Shown piece after piece: positions 26,920 to 34,269 of a stretch of 64,000 nt of DNA (position 1 is its first letter; the number at the start of each line of letters is the position of its first letter). The translations under genes were made by a program, and so were the position numbers. This DNA comes from Candidatus Methanoperedens sp. Its GTDB lineage: Archaea; Halobacteriota; Methanosarcinia; Methanosarcinales; Methanoperedenaceae. Under the pieces are notes generated by a model, which made no database searches, was not told the DNA's origin, and saw only the letters and a list, made by a program, of their open reading frames with translations. The stretch lies in NCBI GenBank assembly GCA_012026795.1, contig VEPM01000014.1:1-64000 (forward strand). The letters are read 5' to 3'.

Positions 26920-26991
26920 GTCCGGGCCGGGATTTGAACCCGGGTCGGAGACTCGACAGGCCTCCATGATAGGCCGCTACACTATCCGGAC
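26920..26991 (-). tRNA. tRNA-Asp (GTC)
   Basis: The minus strand folds as a 72-base cloverleaf. The acceptor GTCCGGA pairs with CCCGGAC, the D-arm is GTGTAGCGGCCTATCAT, and the anticodon stem GAGGC/GTCTC surrounds the loop CTGTCGA with anticodon GTC. The T-arm is CCGGG-TTCAAAT-CCCGG. No intron is present and CCA is not encoded. Base pair 7-66 is A-C, a mismatch in an otherwise perfect acceptor stem. A TATA-like gcttaaatgc lies upstream near 27017-27027. Confidence 0.93.
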
Positions 26992-27063
26992 TTTGGGGGG
27001 ATTTCCCTTTATGGTTTAGATGCATTTAAGCCTTTTGATAAGTAAATCTAAAATGGGATAATA

Positions 27064-28122
27064 TCATTGCGTCTTTATCTCATACCCATCAAACATCTTT
27101 CTCATAATAGTATCCTGGCATGTGCCAAATCCCGGCGTTGCGATCTTTTGGCCGTCCAGGTCATCAATCGAATTAATATCAGAATCCGCCCTGACGACAA
27201 GGGAAGTCCCTCCTGAATTCACACCACTTACAATATGTATCCGCCCATTGTCATTTATTTTATATCTTAAAAGCACGGAGGTTCCCACTACTGCAGCATC
27301 AACTTCCCTGTGATTTAATGCTTCTGTTACTGCCCTGCCGCTCCTGTAACCCGTTAATTGCAGATTCTTCCCTGTAATAAGACCGACCTTCTCAAAATAA
27401 CCTCGTTTCTGAGCTACATATATTGCAAAGTAATGTGAATTTCCTTCTATATATCCAAACCTGAGGCTCCCATTAACACGGGGCGGAATCCAGTTTGGGT
27501 CTTCATCCAGTTTTTTTCTTACTTCATCATAATATTTATTAATATATAATTTAGAGAGAAAATCATCAACATCTCTATATCCCAGAGAAGTTATATTGTT
27601 CTTTAAGACATCGGCTTTACTCATAATGTCAATGGCTTTTTTTGTTTCGTTAAGATCGGGATATTCTATATAAACAGTATTATTGATGACTGCTGATGTC
27701 ATATTTTCATTAATTCCTGAGAATTCCTGCCCATATTCCAGGACTATTTCCCGGTTTATCGGATTATTAATGAATCTTGTTCCTTTAACTTCTGCCCAGA
27801 CCAGGGCTTTTATCATATCTTCATCCTTCAGGTCTTCTGATATAGCCAGCACGCATGATGGGTGGTTCTCCCAGATATCCCTGGAATTTACAAGATACCT
27901 GCCATAACCCTCGGAAACTGCTCTTGAAGGGTTTGGCTCCCATGAAATAAAACCCGCAATGGAATTATTCACAAGCGCCTTTGACATCTCATCTGCTGTC
28001 ATCGACACAACAAAAATTGATTTTTGGTTATTGTGTATGGCAGTTTTTCCGGATATTCCATAGAGAATGAATCCTGAGGCTACTACCAATACGATCGCAC
28101 CTAATACAATATAATTCTTCAT
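27064..28122 (-). CDS. apparently circularly permuted NMT1/SsuA-type solute-binding protein
   Basis: The 352-residue protein has an N-terminal signal anchor (~4-24). Residues ~35-200 look like the C-terminal lobe of a NitT/TauT-family binding protein (MSKALVNNSIAGFISWEPNP, then the mixed helical tail). Residues ~218-352 look like the N-terminal lobe (SLRFGYIEGNSHYFAIYVAQ, GRAVTEALNHREVDAAVVGT, DDLDGQKIATPGFGTCQDTI). Normal proteins run N-lobe then C-lobe; here the order is swapped. No permease or ATPase is adjacent. It follows a histidine kinase by 7 bp, so it is more likely a sensor partner than a transporter subunit. Confidence 0.72.
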   Translation of the reverse strand: MKNYIVLGAIVLVVASGFILYGISGKTAIHNNQKSIFVVSMTADEMSKALVNNSIAGFISWEPNPSRAVSEGYGRYLVNSRDIWENHPSCVLAISEDLKDEDMIKALVWAEVKGTRFINNPINREIVLEYGQEFSGINENMTSAVINNTVYIEYPDLNETKKAIDIMSKADVLKNNITSLGYRDVDDFLSKLYINKYYDEVRKKLDEDPNWIPPRVNGSLRFGYIEGNSHYFAIYVAQKRGYFEKVGLITGKNLQLTGYRSGRAVTEALNHREVDAAVVGTSVLLRYKINDNGRIHIVSGVNSGGTSLVVRADSDINSIDDLDGQKIATPGFGTCQDTIMRKMFDGYEIKTQ

Positions 28123-28129
28123 ATCATTA

Positions 28130-29935
28130 TCAACCTTTCTTTAATTTGAAACTGAAAGTACTGCCCTTCCCGGGTTCACTTTCTACATGAATTACGCTTC
28201 CATGAGCCCTGATAATTCCGCTTGATATAGAAAGCCCGAGTCCACATCCGCCCGTTTTTCTCCTTGAAGAACTGTCAACCTGATAAAACTTATCAAATAC
28301 CTTTCCAATTTTTTCTTTCTCAATCCCGATACCTGTGTCTTTCATACTGACTTCTATCCCGTCAGCATCTTCTTTTGCGCTAAGGGTAATACTTCCACCA
28401 TCCGGAGTAAATTTTAATGCGTTCTCAAACAAATTATTCACCACAATTATAAGCTTTTCCATATCAGCCATAACAGGGGAAAGATTATCCGGAACGTCCA
28501 TGATTATGGATATATTTTTTTTAAGGGCAACCTGTTTTATGTTCTCAAACGATGCATCTGCTACATTCCTTATCCCGATAATATCCAGCTTGAGTTCTGT
28601 CTTGCCTGCTTCGATCTTTGACAGGTCAAGAATATCATTTATGAGCCTGGTCTGGCGGTCAATATTTCTCAGGATTATCTGAAGTATCTCTTTCCGGTCA
28701 GCAGGAGCGATATTTGCATCAGATTCGAGATACTCAGCTGAGATCTTCATGGACGAAAGAGGTGTTTTCAACTCATGGGAAACAAGAGAAATAAAATCAG
28801 ATTTCAGTTCATCTAATTTTTTCAATTCTTGATTTGCGGCGATCAGTTCTTTATTCTTTATTTCAAGATCTTTATTTGCTACATCAATTTTTACTTCAAG
28901 CTTTTTCCTTATATCCAGGAGTTCACTTGCGGTCGAATTAAATATCTCAGTGAGTCTTCCTATCTCATTCATGGAAGTGATTGGTATTGACTTGAAATTT
29001 CCGTGAAGCAATCCAAGAGCACCATCTTCAAGAGATTTGACGGGTCTCGTGATGTTGTTGGAAACAACTAAAGCAAGAAGGATCACCCCCATTACTGCCA
29101 GAATTGAGATGCCGACCATCTCCTGCCCCAGTATAAGTGTGCCTGCATAGGCTTCATCAATATTCTTTTCTGTAATGAGTCCCCATCTGTAAAGGGGAAG
29201 CCAGTAATAGGAACCAAGCACATCTTCTCCTTTATAATTTACATATTCCTTGATACCGTTTTTTTCATATGTGACTTCCCTGACTGCGAAATTATTATTT
29301 ATGTTATTAAGCAGGATAAGCGACTGGTTCTTGTGGAATATTATGTCTCCTTTCTGGTTGACAATAAATACCTCGCCTGATTTCCCGATATCGATCTGTT
29401 CTATTATCCTGTACAGGTTCTCAAGGCTTATTCGTGCTGCAAAGACTCCTGCTATTTCCTCATTCTTACGTATGGGATTGGTTATTATTATTTCAGGGGC
29501 ATCCGTAGTATTGAATTTATAAACATTCGATACAGACATTTTTCCCTTTGAAGCCTCGATAAAATAAGTTTCTGTTCTTTCATTTCCTGTCCGATAAATA
29601 TTAGAGAAGATTATATTCCCATCCAGGTCAAGTGTATAGAACTCCCTGTATACACCCCTGTGTTCACGTTCAAAAGTGTCCAGGAACTCTTTGAAGTTTT
29701 CTTTTTCAGTTGTTAAGATGACCCTGGACTGGGATATAACACGAATATCATCTTTTCTTGCATCCATCCAGTTGTCGATCACATTTCCGGTATTTTCGGT
29801 TGCTCCAAGCAGGTTGGACATCACCGATTGGCGGATAGCTGACTTACTGTATTCATAGGATATATAAACGACCGCGGATAAAGGTATTACTGATATGATC
29901 AAAAAAAAGATAATCAGTTCTGACCGTAATCTCAC
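28130..29935 (-). CDS. Cache-HAMP sensor histidine kinase
   Basis: The 601-residue membrane kinase has TM1 ~7-27, an extracytoplasmic double-Cache domain ~40-260 (FYTLDLDGNIIFSNIYRT, GKSGEVFIVNQKGDIIFHK) and TM2 ~268-292. HAMP ~293-345 and a coiled coil ~345-378 follow. The HisKA domain carries His387 in SLVSHELKTPLSS, and the HATPase carries the N box NNLFENALKFTPDGG, DTGIGI and GLGLSISSGI. It autophosphorylates and should pass phosphate to the response regulator immediately upstream (22 bp). The Cache ligand is unknown; the adjacent binding protein may contribute to recognition. Confidence 0.92.
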   Translation of the reverse strand: MRLRSELIIFFLIISVIPLSAVVYISYEYSKSAIRQSVMSNLLGATENTGNVIDNWMDARKDDIRVISQSRVILTTEKENFKEFLDTFEREHRGVYREFYTLDLDGNIIFSNIYRTGNERTETYFIEASKGKMSVSNVYKFNTTDAPEIIITNPIRKNEEIAGVFAARISLENLYRIIEQIDIGKSGEVFIVNQKGDIIFHKNQSLILLNNINNNFAVREVTYEKNGIKEYVNYKGEDVLGSYYWLPLYRWGLITEKNIDEAYAGTLILGQEMVGISILAVMGVILLALVVSNNITRPVKSLEDGALGLLHGNFKSIPITSMNEIGRLTEIFNSTASELLDIRKKLEVKIDVANKDLEIKNKELIAANQELKKLDELKSDFISLVSHELKTPLSSMKISAEYLESDANIAPADRKEILQIILRNIDRQTRLINDILDLSKIEAGKTELKLDIIGIRNVADASFENIKQVALKKNISIIMDVPDNLSPVMADMEKLIIVVNNLFENALKFTPDGGSITLSAKEDADGIEVSMKDTGIGIEKEKIGKVFDKFYQVDSSSRRKTGGCGLGLSISSGIIRAHGSVIHVESEPGKGSTFSFKLKKG

Positions 29936-29956
29936 ATATCCCTCGCAATCTCATTT

Positions 29957-30466
29957 TTAATTTTTTGCCCTTCGAAGAACACTTTTTATGCGGGCTTTCA
30001 ATTCATTAAGGTTGAAAGGTTTTGTCACATAATCATCTGCGCCAATATCCAGACCTTTAACTTTATCCCTGACTGCATCTTTCGCAGTAAGTATAATAAC
30101 CGGGATATTTTTTGTCATGGGATCTTTTTTTAATTTTTCGCACACTTCATAGCCATCCATTTCAGGCATCATGAGGTCAAGAAGTATAATGTCGGGAATT
30201 TCGGCTTTGGCTTTAATGAGCGCTTCTTTGCCATCACCTGCTCCAATGACAATGTAATCCTCGGTTTCAAGAGATCTCTTTAAAGGTAGAAGTGTATCGA
30301 TCTCATCGTCAACTAACAGGATTTTTGCTCTTTTATCTGAAAAACTTTCTATCCTTTGTGCCACTTCATCTTCAGGAATTCCAAGTATTATGGAAATCTC
30401 GGAATTAGATATTTTCTCATTTTTCTTTATTAATTCAATTATTTTATTATCTATATCCCCATTCAT
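29957..30466 (-). CDS. response regulator with N-terminal HTH and C-terminal receiver
   Basis: The 169-residue protein has a short helix-turn-helix of AsnC/Lrp type at ~5-42 (IIELIKKNEKISNSEISIIL). A full receiver domain follows at ~47-166, with acidic pocket D53/D54, phospho-acceptor Asp97 (DIILLDLMMPEMDG), Thr127 and Lys149. The common architecture is receiver first, DNA-binding second; here it is inverted. Its ATG overlaps the TGA of the winged-helix gene upstream (ATGA). It is the probable partner of the Cache kinase. Confidence 0.88.
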   Translation of the reverse strand: MNGDIDNKIIELIKKNEKISNSEISIILGIPEDEVAQRIESFSDKRAKILLVDDEIDTLLPLKRSLETEDYIVIGAGDGKEALIKAKAEIPDIILLDLMMPEMDGYEVCEKLKKDPMTKNIPVIILTAKDAVRDKVKGLDIGADDYVTKPFNLNELKARIKSVLRRAKN

Positions 30467-30768
30467 TGTTTTTCACCACCATTCATCAGGTTTTTCAGAT
30501 CATCATTGATCTTTAGCAGGTATTTAGTCAGTTCGCTATCCATATTCAGCCTGAAAACCCGGATCTGTTTTCCAAGCGGTTTTTCTGTAATTAAATTCAG
30601 TTCAAGGAGCGGCTCTATAACTCTTGATACAGTGGAATGGGAAAGGCCCGTAACTGCAGCGATCCCTGACAGGTATGTGTCATTATCCTTATTATCAAGC
30701 AAATGTTCAAGGACTACCAGCTGAGCTGTTTTGCCAAAGATTTTTTCAAGAAAATTGGGATTTTGCAT
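30463..30768 (-). CDS. winged-helix DNA-binding protein
   Basis: The protein is about 101 residues from ATG 30768 (MQNPNFLEKIFGKTAQLVVL). It has a MarR/ArsR-like winged helix: LEHLLDNKDNDTYLSGIAAV, recognition helix TGLSHSTVSRVIEPLLELNL, then a wing with LITEKPLGKQIRVFRLN, and a C-terminal helix. It leads the four-gene signalling operon and shares an ATGA overlap with the response regulator gene. It may regulate this operon or be the transcriptional output. Confidence 0.8.
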   Translation of the reverse strand: MQNPNFLEKIFGKTAQLVVLEHLLDNKDNDTYLSGIAAVTGLSHSTVSRVIEPLLELNLITEKPLGKQIRVFRLNMDSELTKYLLKINDDLKNLMNGGEKQ

Positions 30769-30917
30769 AAATAAGATTAAGATTACCCTATTGTTATATA
30801 ATAATATCCTTTTTTTAGCATCCCTATATATCAAAGTTTAATCCGTAGCTAATACTTAAATGAATCACTATATTTTCAAAAACTTGAATTTGAATATGAA
30901 GGGCTTAACCGTAAATG

Positions 30918-31007
30918 TTATATACTATATAATATATGTATAGACTTGTCGATGAATAGTCCAGAATGAAATTGGGTGGCTATCGACGGGTTGGGGAGTG
31001 GAGGTTT
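30918..31007 (+). ncRNA. candidate structured leader or small RNA with GGTTGGGGAGTGG motif
   Basis: A strong TATA-rich stretch (ttatatactatataatatat, ~30920-30939) is followed by a region with a GTCGAT/ATCGAC stem (~30949-30954 with ~30982-30987). Right after it comes GGTTGGGGAGTGGAGGTT (30989-31006), matching the minus-strand motif of the 21.8-kb repeats. It lies in the ~430-bp gap between the signalling operon and uvrC. A 30-codon frame starts immediately after. RNA status is inferred from structure and repetition only. Confidence 0.35.
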
Positions 31008-31011
31008 GAAA

Positions 31012-31104
31012 ATGCCCAAATTAAAAAGATTACGGGATTCATTAAATCTGCTAATTAACAATGAGCAGGTAACTTTTTATTTATTCAGATTAATTGTATC
31101 TTGA
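31012..31104 (+). CDS. possible 30-residue basic peptide
   Basis: ATG 31012 follows GGAGGT (31000-31005) at good spacing and opens a 30-codon frame beginning MPKLKRLRDSLNLLINNEQV and ending in a hydrophobic tail. The good ribosome site is its only support. The upstream GGAGGT is part of a motif repeated elsewhere, so the frame may be accidental. Confidence 0.25.
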   Translation: MPKLKRLRDSLNLLINNEQVTFYLFRLIVS

Positions 31105-31115
31105 ATAAGAAAATC

Positions 31116-31186
31116 AACCACAGAGGACACAGAGTTCACAGAGATGAGTTTTTTTCTTCTCTGTGTCCTCTGTGCTCTCTGTGGTT
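31116..31186. repeat. CACAGAGGACACAGAG-type inverted repeat
   Basis: AACCACAGAGGACACAGAG is matched downstream by CTCTGTGTCCTCTGTG and a final CTCTGTGGTT, forming a long imperfect hairpin with a T-rich loop. It ends 9 bp before the uvrC ATG. Similar sequences are scattered in many anaerobe genomes as short palindromic repeats; origin and function are unclear. Confidence 0.7.
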
Positions 31187-31195
31187 TTTACAGAT

Positions 31196-32962
31196 ATGAC
31201 AAAAAATATTAACGATGTAAAGAAACTCCCTGTTTCCCCTGGTGTGTATATCATGAAAGACAGGGAAAACAAGGTGATCTATGTCGGAAAAGCAAATTCG
31301 CTTCGAGGCAGGGTAAGTCACTATTTCAGGGAGCAGGAATCACCCAAAAACTGCCTCCTCATGAAAAATTTTTGGGATCTGGAATATATTACAACCGGAA
31401 ACGAGATAGAGGCACTGGTTCTTGAATCAAATCTAATTAAAGAACACAGGCCACGCTATAACGTAAAACTCAGGGATGATAAAAATTATCCTTTTATCAA
31501 GATAACCAATGAGAAATTTCCGCGCATATGCGTTTCCAGGAGGCGGGAAAGGGATGGGGCGCAATATTTCGGGCCTTATCCGGGATCCAGGGCGGTGAGG
31601 GAAGTGATAAAAATGGCTTCAGGTCTTGGTATCAGGAGATGCAAGAAGAAATTACCCTGTCCCCCGTGTCTTAATTATCATATTAAACAATGTGCTGCCC
31701 CCTGTCTTGGTAATATCACGAAAGAGGAGTATCTTGAAATAATAAATAATGTCACAACTTTCCTTAAAGGAAAACAAAACCAGCTGATCCTGTCACTCAA
31801 TATGGAAATGGAAAGGCTTTCGCAAATTCAGGATTATGAAAAGGCTGCCCGGGTACGGGACCAGATCAATGCCTTACTTGAGCTTTCCGAAAAGCAGCGG
31901 GTGAATCTTCCCGGCAGGAAAGAACAGGACATTATTGCATATGCTGTTATTGGAAGTTCTGGCAGCGCACAGGTATTCCATGTAAGTGGGGGGATACTCA
32001 AAGGGAGGGAGACTTTTTCACTTGACACTGCTGGATCAGAAGAAAAAGAGATCCTTCCAAGCATTATTAAACAATATTACCAGGATGTGGAACCGCCTGA
32101 AGAAATAATAACCCAGGATGAAATTATAGATGAGACAATATCCCTGTGGCTTTCAGGAAAAGGTTCAAAGGTCAAGACGCCAAAAAATAAAGTTGAGAAA
32201 GGATTGATGGATCTTGCCGCGGAAAATGCCGGAATGCTACTTAAACAGGAAATACTTTCACACAGCCAGGGGGCAAATGAGGCACTTTCAGGCCTTAAGG
32301 ATGCATTATTACTTCCCATTATTCCTTCATTAATAGAAGCCTTTGATATTTCAAACATCAGCGGAACGAATGCAACAGGCTCTCTCGTTTCATTTGAAAA
32401 CGGGGTGCCGGATAAAAAGAATTACCGCAGGTTCAGGATAAAGACAATTGAAGGTGCGGATGATTATGCCATGATCGGGGAAGTTGTGGGAAGAGCATAT
32501 TCGAGGCGAAAAGAGGAAGGAAAGCGGATGCCTGACCTGGTCCTGATAGATGGGGGAAAAGGGCAGTTAAATTCTGCTCTTGATGCTATTTCAAGAATTG
32601 GGCTGAAATTGAATATTGCATCCCTGGCAAAGGAATTTGAATATATTTTTACTCCGTATAAGGAATCCCCGGTTATCTTGCCTCGTGATTCGCCGGGACT
32701 TAAGTTGCTGCAAAGTATCAGGGATGAAGCCCACAGGTTCGCGCTTTCGTATCACAGGAAACTGCGTGGTAAAAAACTCAGCGAGTCTTTGCTTGACAGG
32801 ATACCAGGAATTGGTATCAGGAAGAAGCAGGCGCTTTTGAAGTACTTCGGGTCAGTCGGTGAATTAAGGAGAGCGGATATTTCTGAAATTGGAAAAGTCC
32901 CGGGCTTAAAGGGAAAAGATGCGGAAAATATTCTGAAGTTTTTACAATCGGGGGATTTGTAG
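31196..32962 (+). CDS. uvrC: excinuclease ABC subunit C
   Basis: The protein is about 588 residues from ATG 31196; the upstream in-frame GTG lies in a repeat. It makes the dual incisions of nucleotide-excision repair. The domains are GIY-YIG (GVYIMKDRENKVIYVGKANS), a Cys-rich patch (CKKKLPCPPCLNYHIKQCAAPC, typical of Fe-S-containing UvrC), and a UVR motif (MERLSQIQDYEKAARVRDQI). The RNase H-like nuclease (AFDISNISGTNATGS...VLIDGGKGQL) and tandem helix-hairpin-helix (DRIPGIGIRKKQALLKYFGS) complete it. UvrABC in archaea is of bacterial origin; uvrA and uvrB are not in the window. Confidence 0.94.
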   Translation: MTKNINDVKKLPVSPGVYIMKDRENKVIYVGKANSLRGRVSHYFREQESPKNCLLMKNFWDLEYITTGNEIEALVLESNLIKEHRPRYNVKLRDDKNYPFIKITNEKFPRICVSRRRERDGAQYFGPYPGSRAVREVIKMASGLGIRRCKKKLPCPPCLNYHIKQCAAPCLGNITKEEYLEIINNVTTFLKGKQNQLILSLNMEMERLSQIQDYEKAARVRDQINALLELSEKQRVNLPGRKEQDIIAYAVIGSSGSAQVFHVSGGILKGRETFSLDTAGSEEKEILPSIIKQYYQDVEPPEEIITQDEIIDETISLWLSGKGSKVKTPKNKVEKGLMDLAAENAGMLLKQEILSHSQGANEALSGLKDALLLPIIPSLIEAFDISNISGTNATGSLVSFENGVPDKKNYRRFRIKTIEGADDYAMIGEVVGRAYSRRKEEGKRMPDLVLIDGGKGQLNSALDAISRIGLKLNIASLAKEFEYIFTPYKESPVILPRDSPGLKLLQSIRDEAHRFALSYHRKLRGKKLSESLLDRIPGIGIRKKQALLKYFGSVGELRRADISEIGKVPGLKGKDAENILKFLQSGDL

Positions 32963-32996
32963 TCACTAAGCTCTAAATAACCCGGCGTATGAATTA

Positions 32997-33018
32997 TTAT
33001 CACGAATAATCGTGATAA
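32997..33018. promoter_or_regulatory. perfect 9-bp palindrome upstream of small Cys-rich gene
   Basis: TTATCACGA-ATAA-TCGTGATAA (32997-33018) is a perfect inverted repeat immediately before a TATA-like ttttaaatag (33020-33029), about 42 bp from ATG 33061. No T-run follows, so an operator is more likely than a terminator for uvrC. A binding factor is not identified. Confidence 0.45.
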
Positions 33019-33060
33019 GTTTTAAATAGAATGAATAATCATTATATACTGGTGATTAAA

Positions 33061-33195
33061 ATGGAGACTTTAATACAACCAGACCTTGTAATGAAGAGAA
33101 AGATATGCGAGAATTGCGGTGAAGGTACTTTTGAATTTTGTGAAGATACGAGGTTGGGCGCATATATCTGCACGGAATGCTCAGTACCGGGATAA
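33061..33195 (+). CDS. 44-residue zinc-ribbon-like protein
   Basis: ATG 33061 is preceded by GGTGATTAAA. The product has two Cys pairs, KRKICENCGEG and YICTECS, plus a middle Cys in EFCEDTR, resembling a rubredoxin-like zinc knuckle. No family name is recognised. It is followed 57 bp on by another Cys-rich small gene, and both lie behind the 32997 palindrome. Confidence 0.55.
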   Translation: METLIQPDLVMKRKICENCGEGTFEFCEDTRLGAYICTECSVPG

Positions 33196-33252
33196 GATTT
33201 CTATCGTCAGGTTTAATAGATATTCCTGCAATAAATGCTGTGGAGGTATTCT

Positions 33253-33411
33253 ATGGGATGCCAGCACTTTAAAAATACACGTTGCATGCTTGACCCGAAG
33301 TTTCATAAACCATCACAGACCGAGATTACCAGCTTCTGTGAAACTGAAAACTATTCCGACTGTCCGGTTGTCAATAAATTCAGCGGTCTTGAATGCATGT
33401 CTTGCAGTTAA
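33253..33411 (+). CDS. 52-residue Cys-rich small protein
   Basis: ATG 33253 is preceded by GGAGGT at 6-base spacing, an excellent ribosome site. The product begins MGCQHFKNTRCMLDPKFHKP and ends CMSCS, with Cys at residues 3, 11, 29, 37, 48 and 51. Six Cys in 52 residues suggest metal or Fe-S binding. It converges on the V4R regulator gene with a 7-bp gap. Function unknown. Confidence 0.6.
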   Translation: MGCQHFKNTRCMLDPKFHKPSQTEITSFCETENYSDCPVVNKFSGLECMSCS

Positions 33412-33418
33412 ATGATTA

Positions 33419-34156
33419 TTAAACTTCTACTTTTTCAATGACGAATTTGCAATTATCATGCCCGGTACCATAACATTCTATTTCTTTTACCCTGAATTCC
33501 GATTTTAATTTACTGGATAAGACCCCTTCAATGATCCCCTCATCCATGGAACACAATGTTTTTCCCACATCTGGCATTTTGCCGCAATTATAACAACCAG
33601 TAACCGAAATTCCTGTCTGGTCGCCTTTTAATAAGTTCATTTTCCCCAATTCATGTTCCGCCCAGAAAACAGATAGTTCTTCAAGTATGCCTCCAAAACT
33701 ACGGGATTTCAATCCAGGACCGATTCTTTCGCCGATATTGTTCCCAAGCGTTTTTAAAATAGGTGTCGGGTCTATCCCGTACGCTTCCATTCCATATCGA
33801 AGTGTGTAAAAAAGTTTTTCTTTAAATGAATTCCCGTTCGATGCTGAAATGCAATCCATTTGTATTTTATAATGGTTATTCACTGGTGTCTGTGAATACG
33901 CAAGATATATAGAATTTAAAACAAAAAATTTTTTCCGTTTATCATTCGGGAATGTTTGTTCCCGGATAAGATCTAATTCTTTTAAATCGTCGAGGTGTAC
34001 CGAAATCGTGGATTTTGCCTTCGTAGATTTTTCCACAAGTTCATCAAATGATGCAGTCCCGTTTTCAAGGATTTCCAGGATCTTTAATTTTACCGGACTG
34101 TCCAGCGCTATCATACCATGATCGGTATATAAAATTGCTGTAGTCCTGTTCTCCAT
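33419..34156 (-). CDS. ArsR-type winged helix fused to a V4R domain
   Basis: The 245-residue regulator has an N-terminal winged helix (~15-85; ALDSPVKLKILEILENGTAS, KAKSTISVHLDDLKELDLIR). The C-terminal V4R (4-vinyl-reductase-like) domain spans ~115-245, with FYTLRYGMEAYGIDP. Cys-containing SVTGCYNCGKMPDVGKTLC and ECYGTGHDNCKF also lie there. V4R domains bind small hydrocarbon or tetrapyrrole-like ligands or metals, and in archaea often appear in transcription factors. A TTCGT-n6-ACGAA dyad at 34190-34205 lies upstream, in the region divergent to the methyltransferase gene. Confidence 0.85.
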   Translation of the reverse strand: MENRTTAILYTDHGMIALDSPVKLKILEILENGTASFDELVEKSTKAKSTISVHLDDLKELDLIREQTFPNDKRKKFFVLNSIYLAYSQTPVNNHYKIQMDCISASNGNSFKEKLFYTLRYGMEAYGIDPTPILKTLGNNIGERIGPGLKSRSFGGILEELSVFWAEHELGKMNLLKGDQTGISVTGCYNCGKMPDVGKTLCSMDEGIIEGVLSSKLKSEFRVKEIECYGTGHDNCKFVIEKVEV

Positions 34157-34269
34157 AGGGTCTAAATTGTTTTAGTAATATAAATACTGTTCGTTTATGT
34201 ACGAAATTATATTTTTGGATAATGTAAAACTGATTTTCTACATTGTTACAAAAACGAGATAACATAAAT

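Noticed and set aside
26804-27019. 71-codon plus-strand frame
   Set aside because: It reads across the tRNA-Asp gene on the opposite strand; the product is not protein-like.
32997-33018. Rho-independent-like terminator for uvrC
   Set aside because: The perfect palindrome is AT-rich, has no T-run and abuts a TATA-like element; an operator explains it better.
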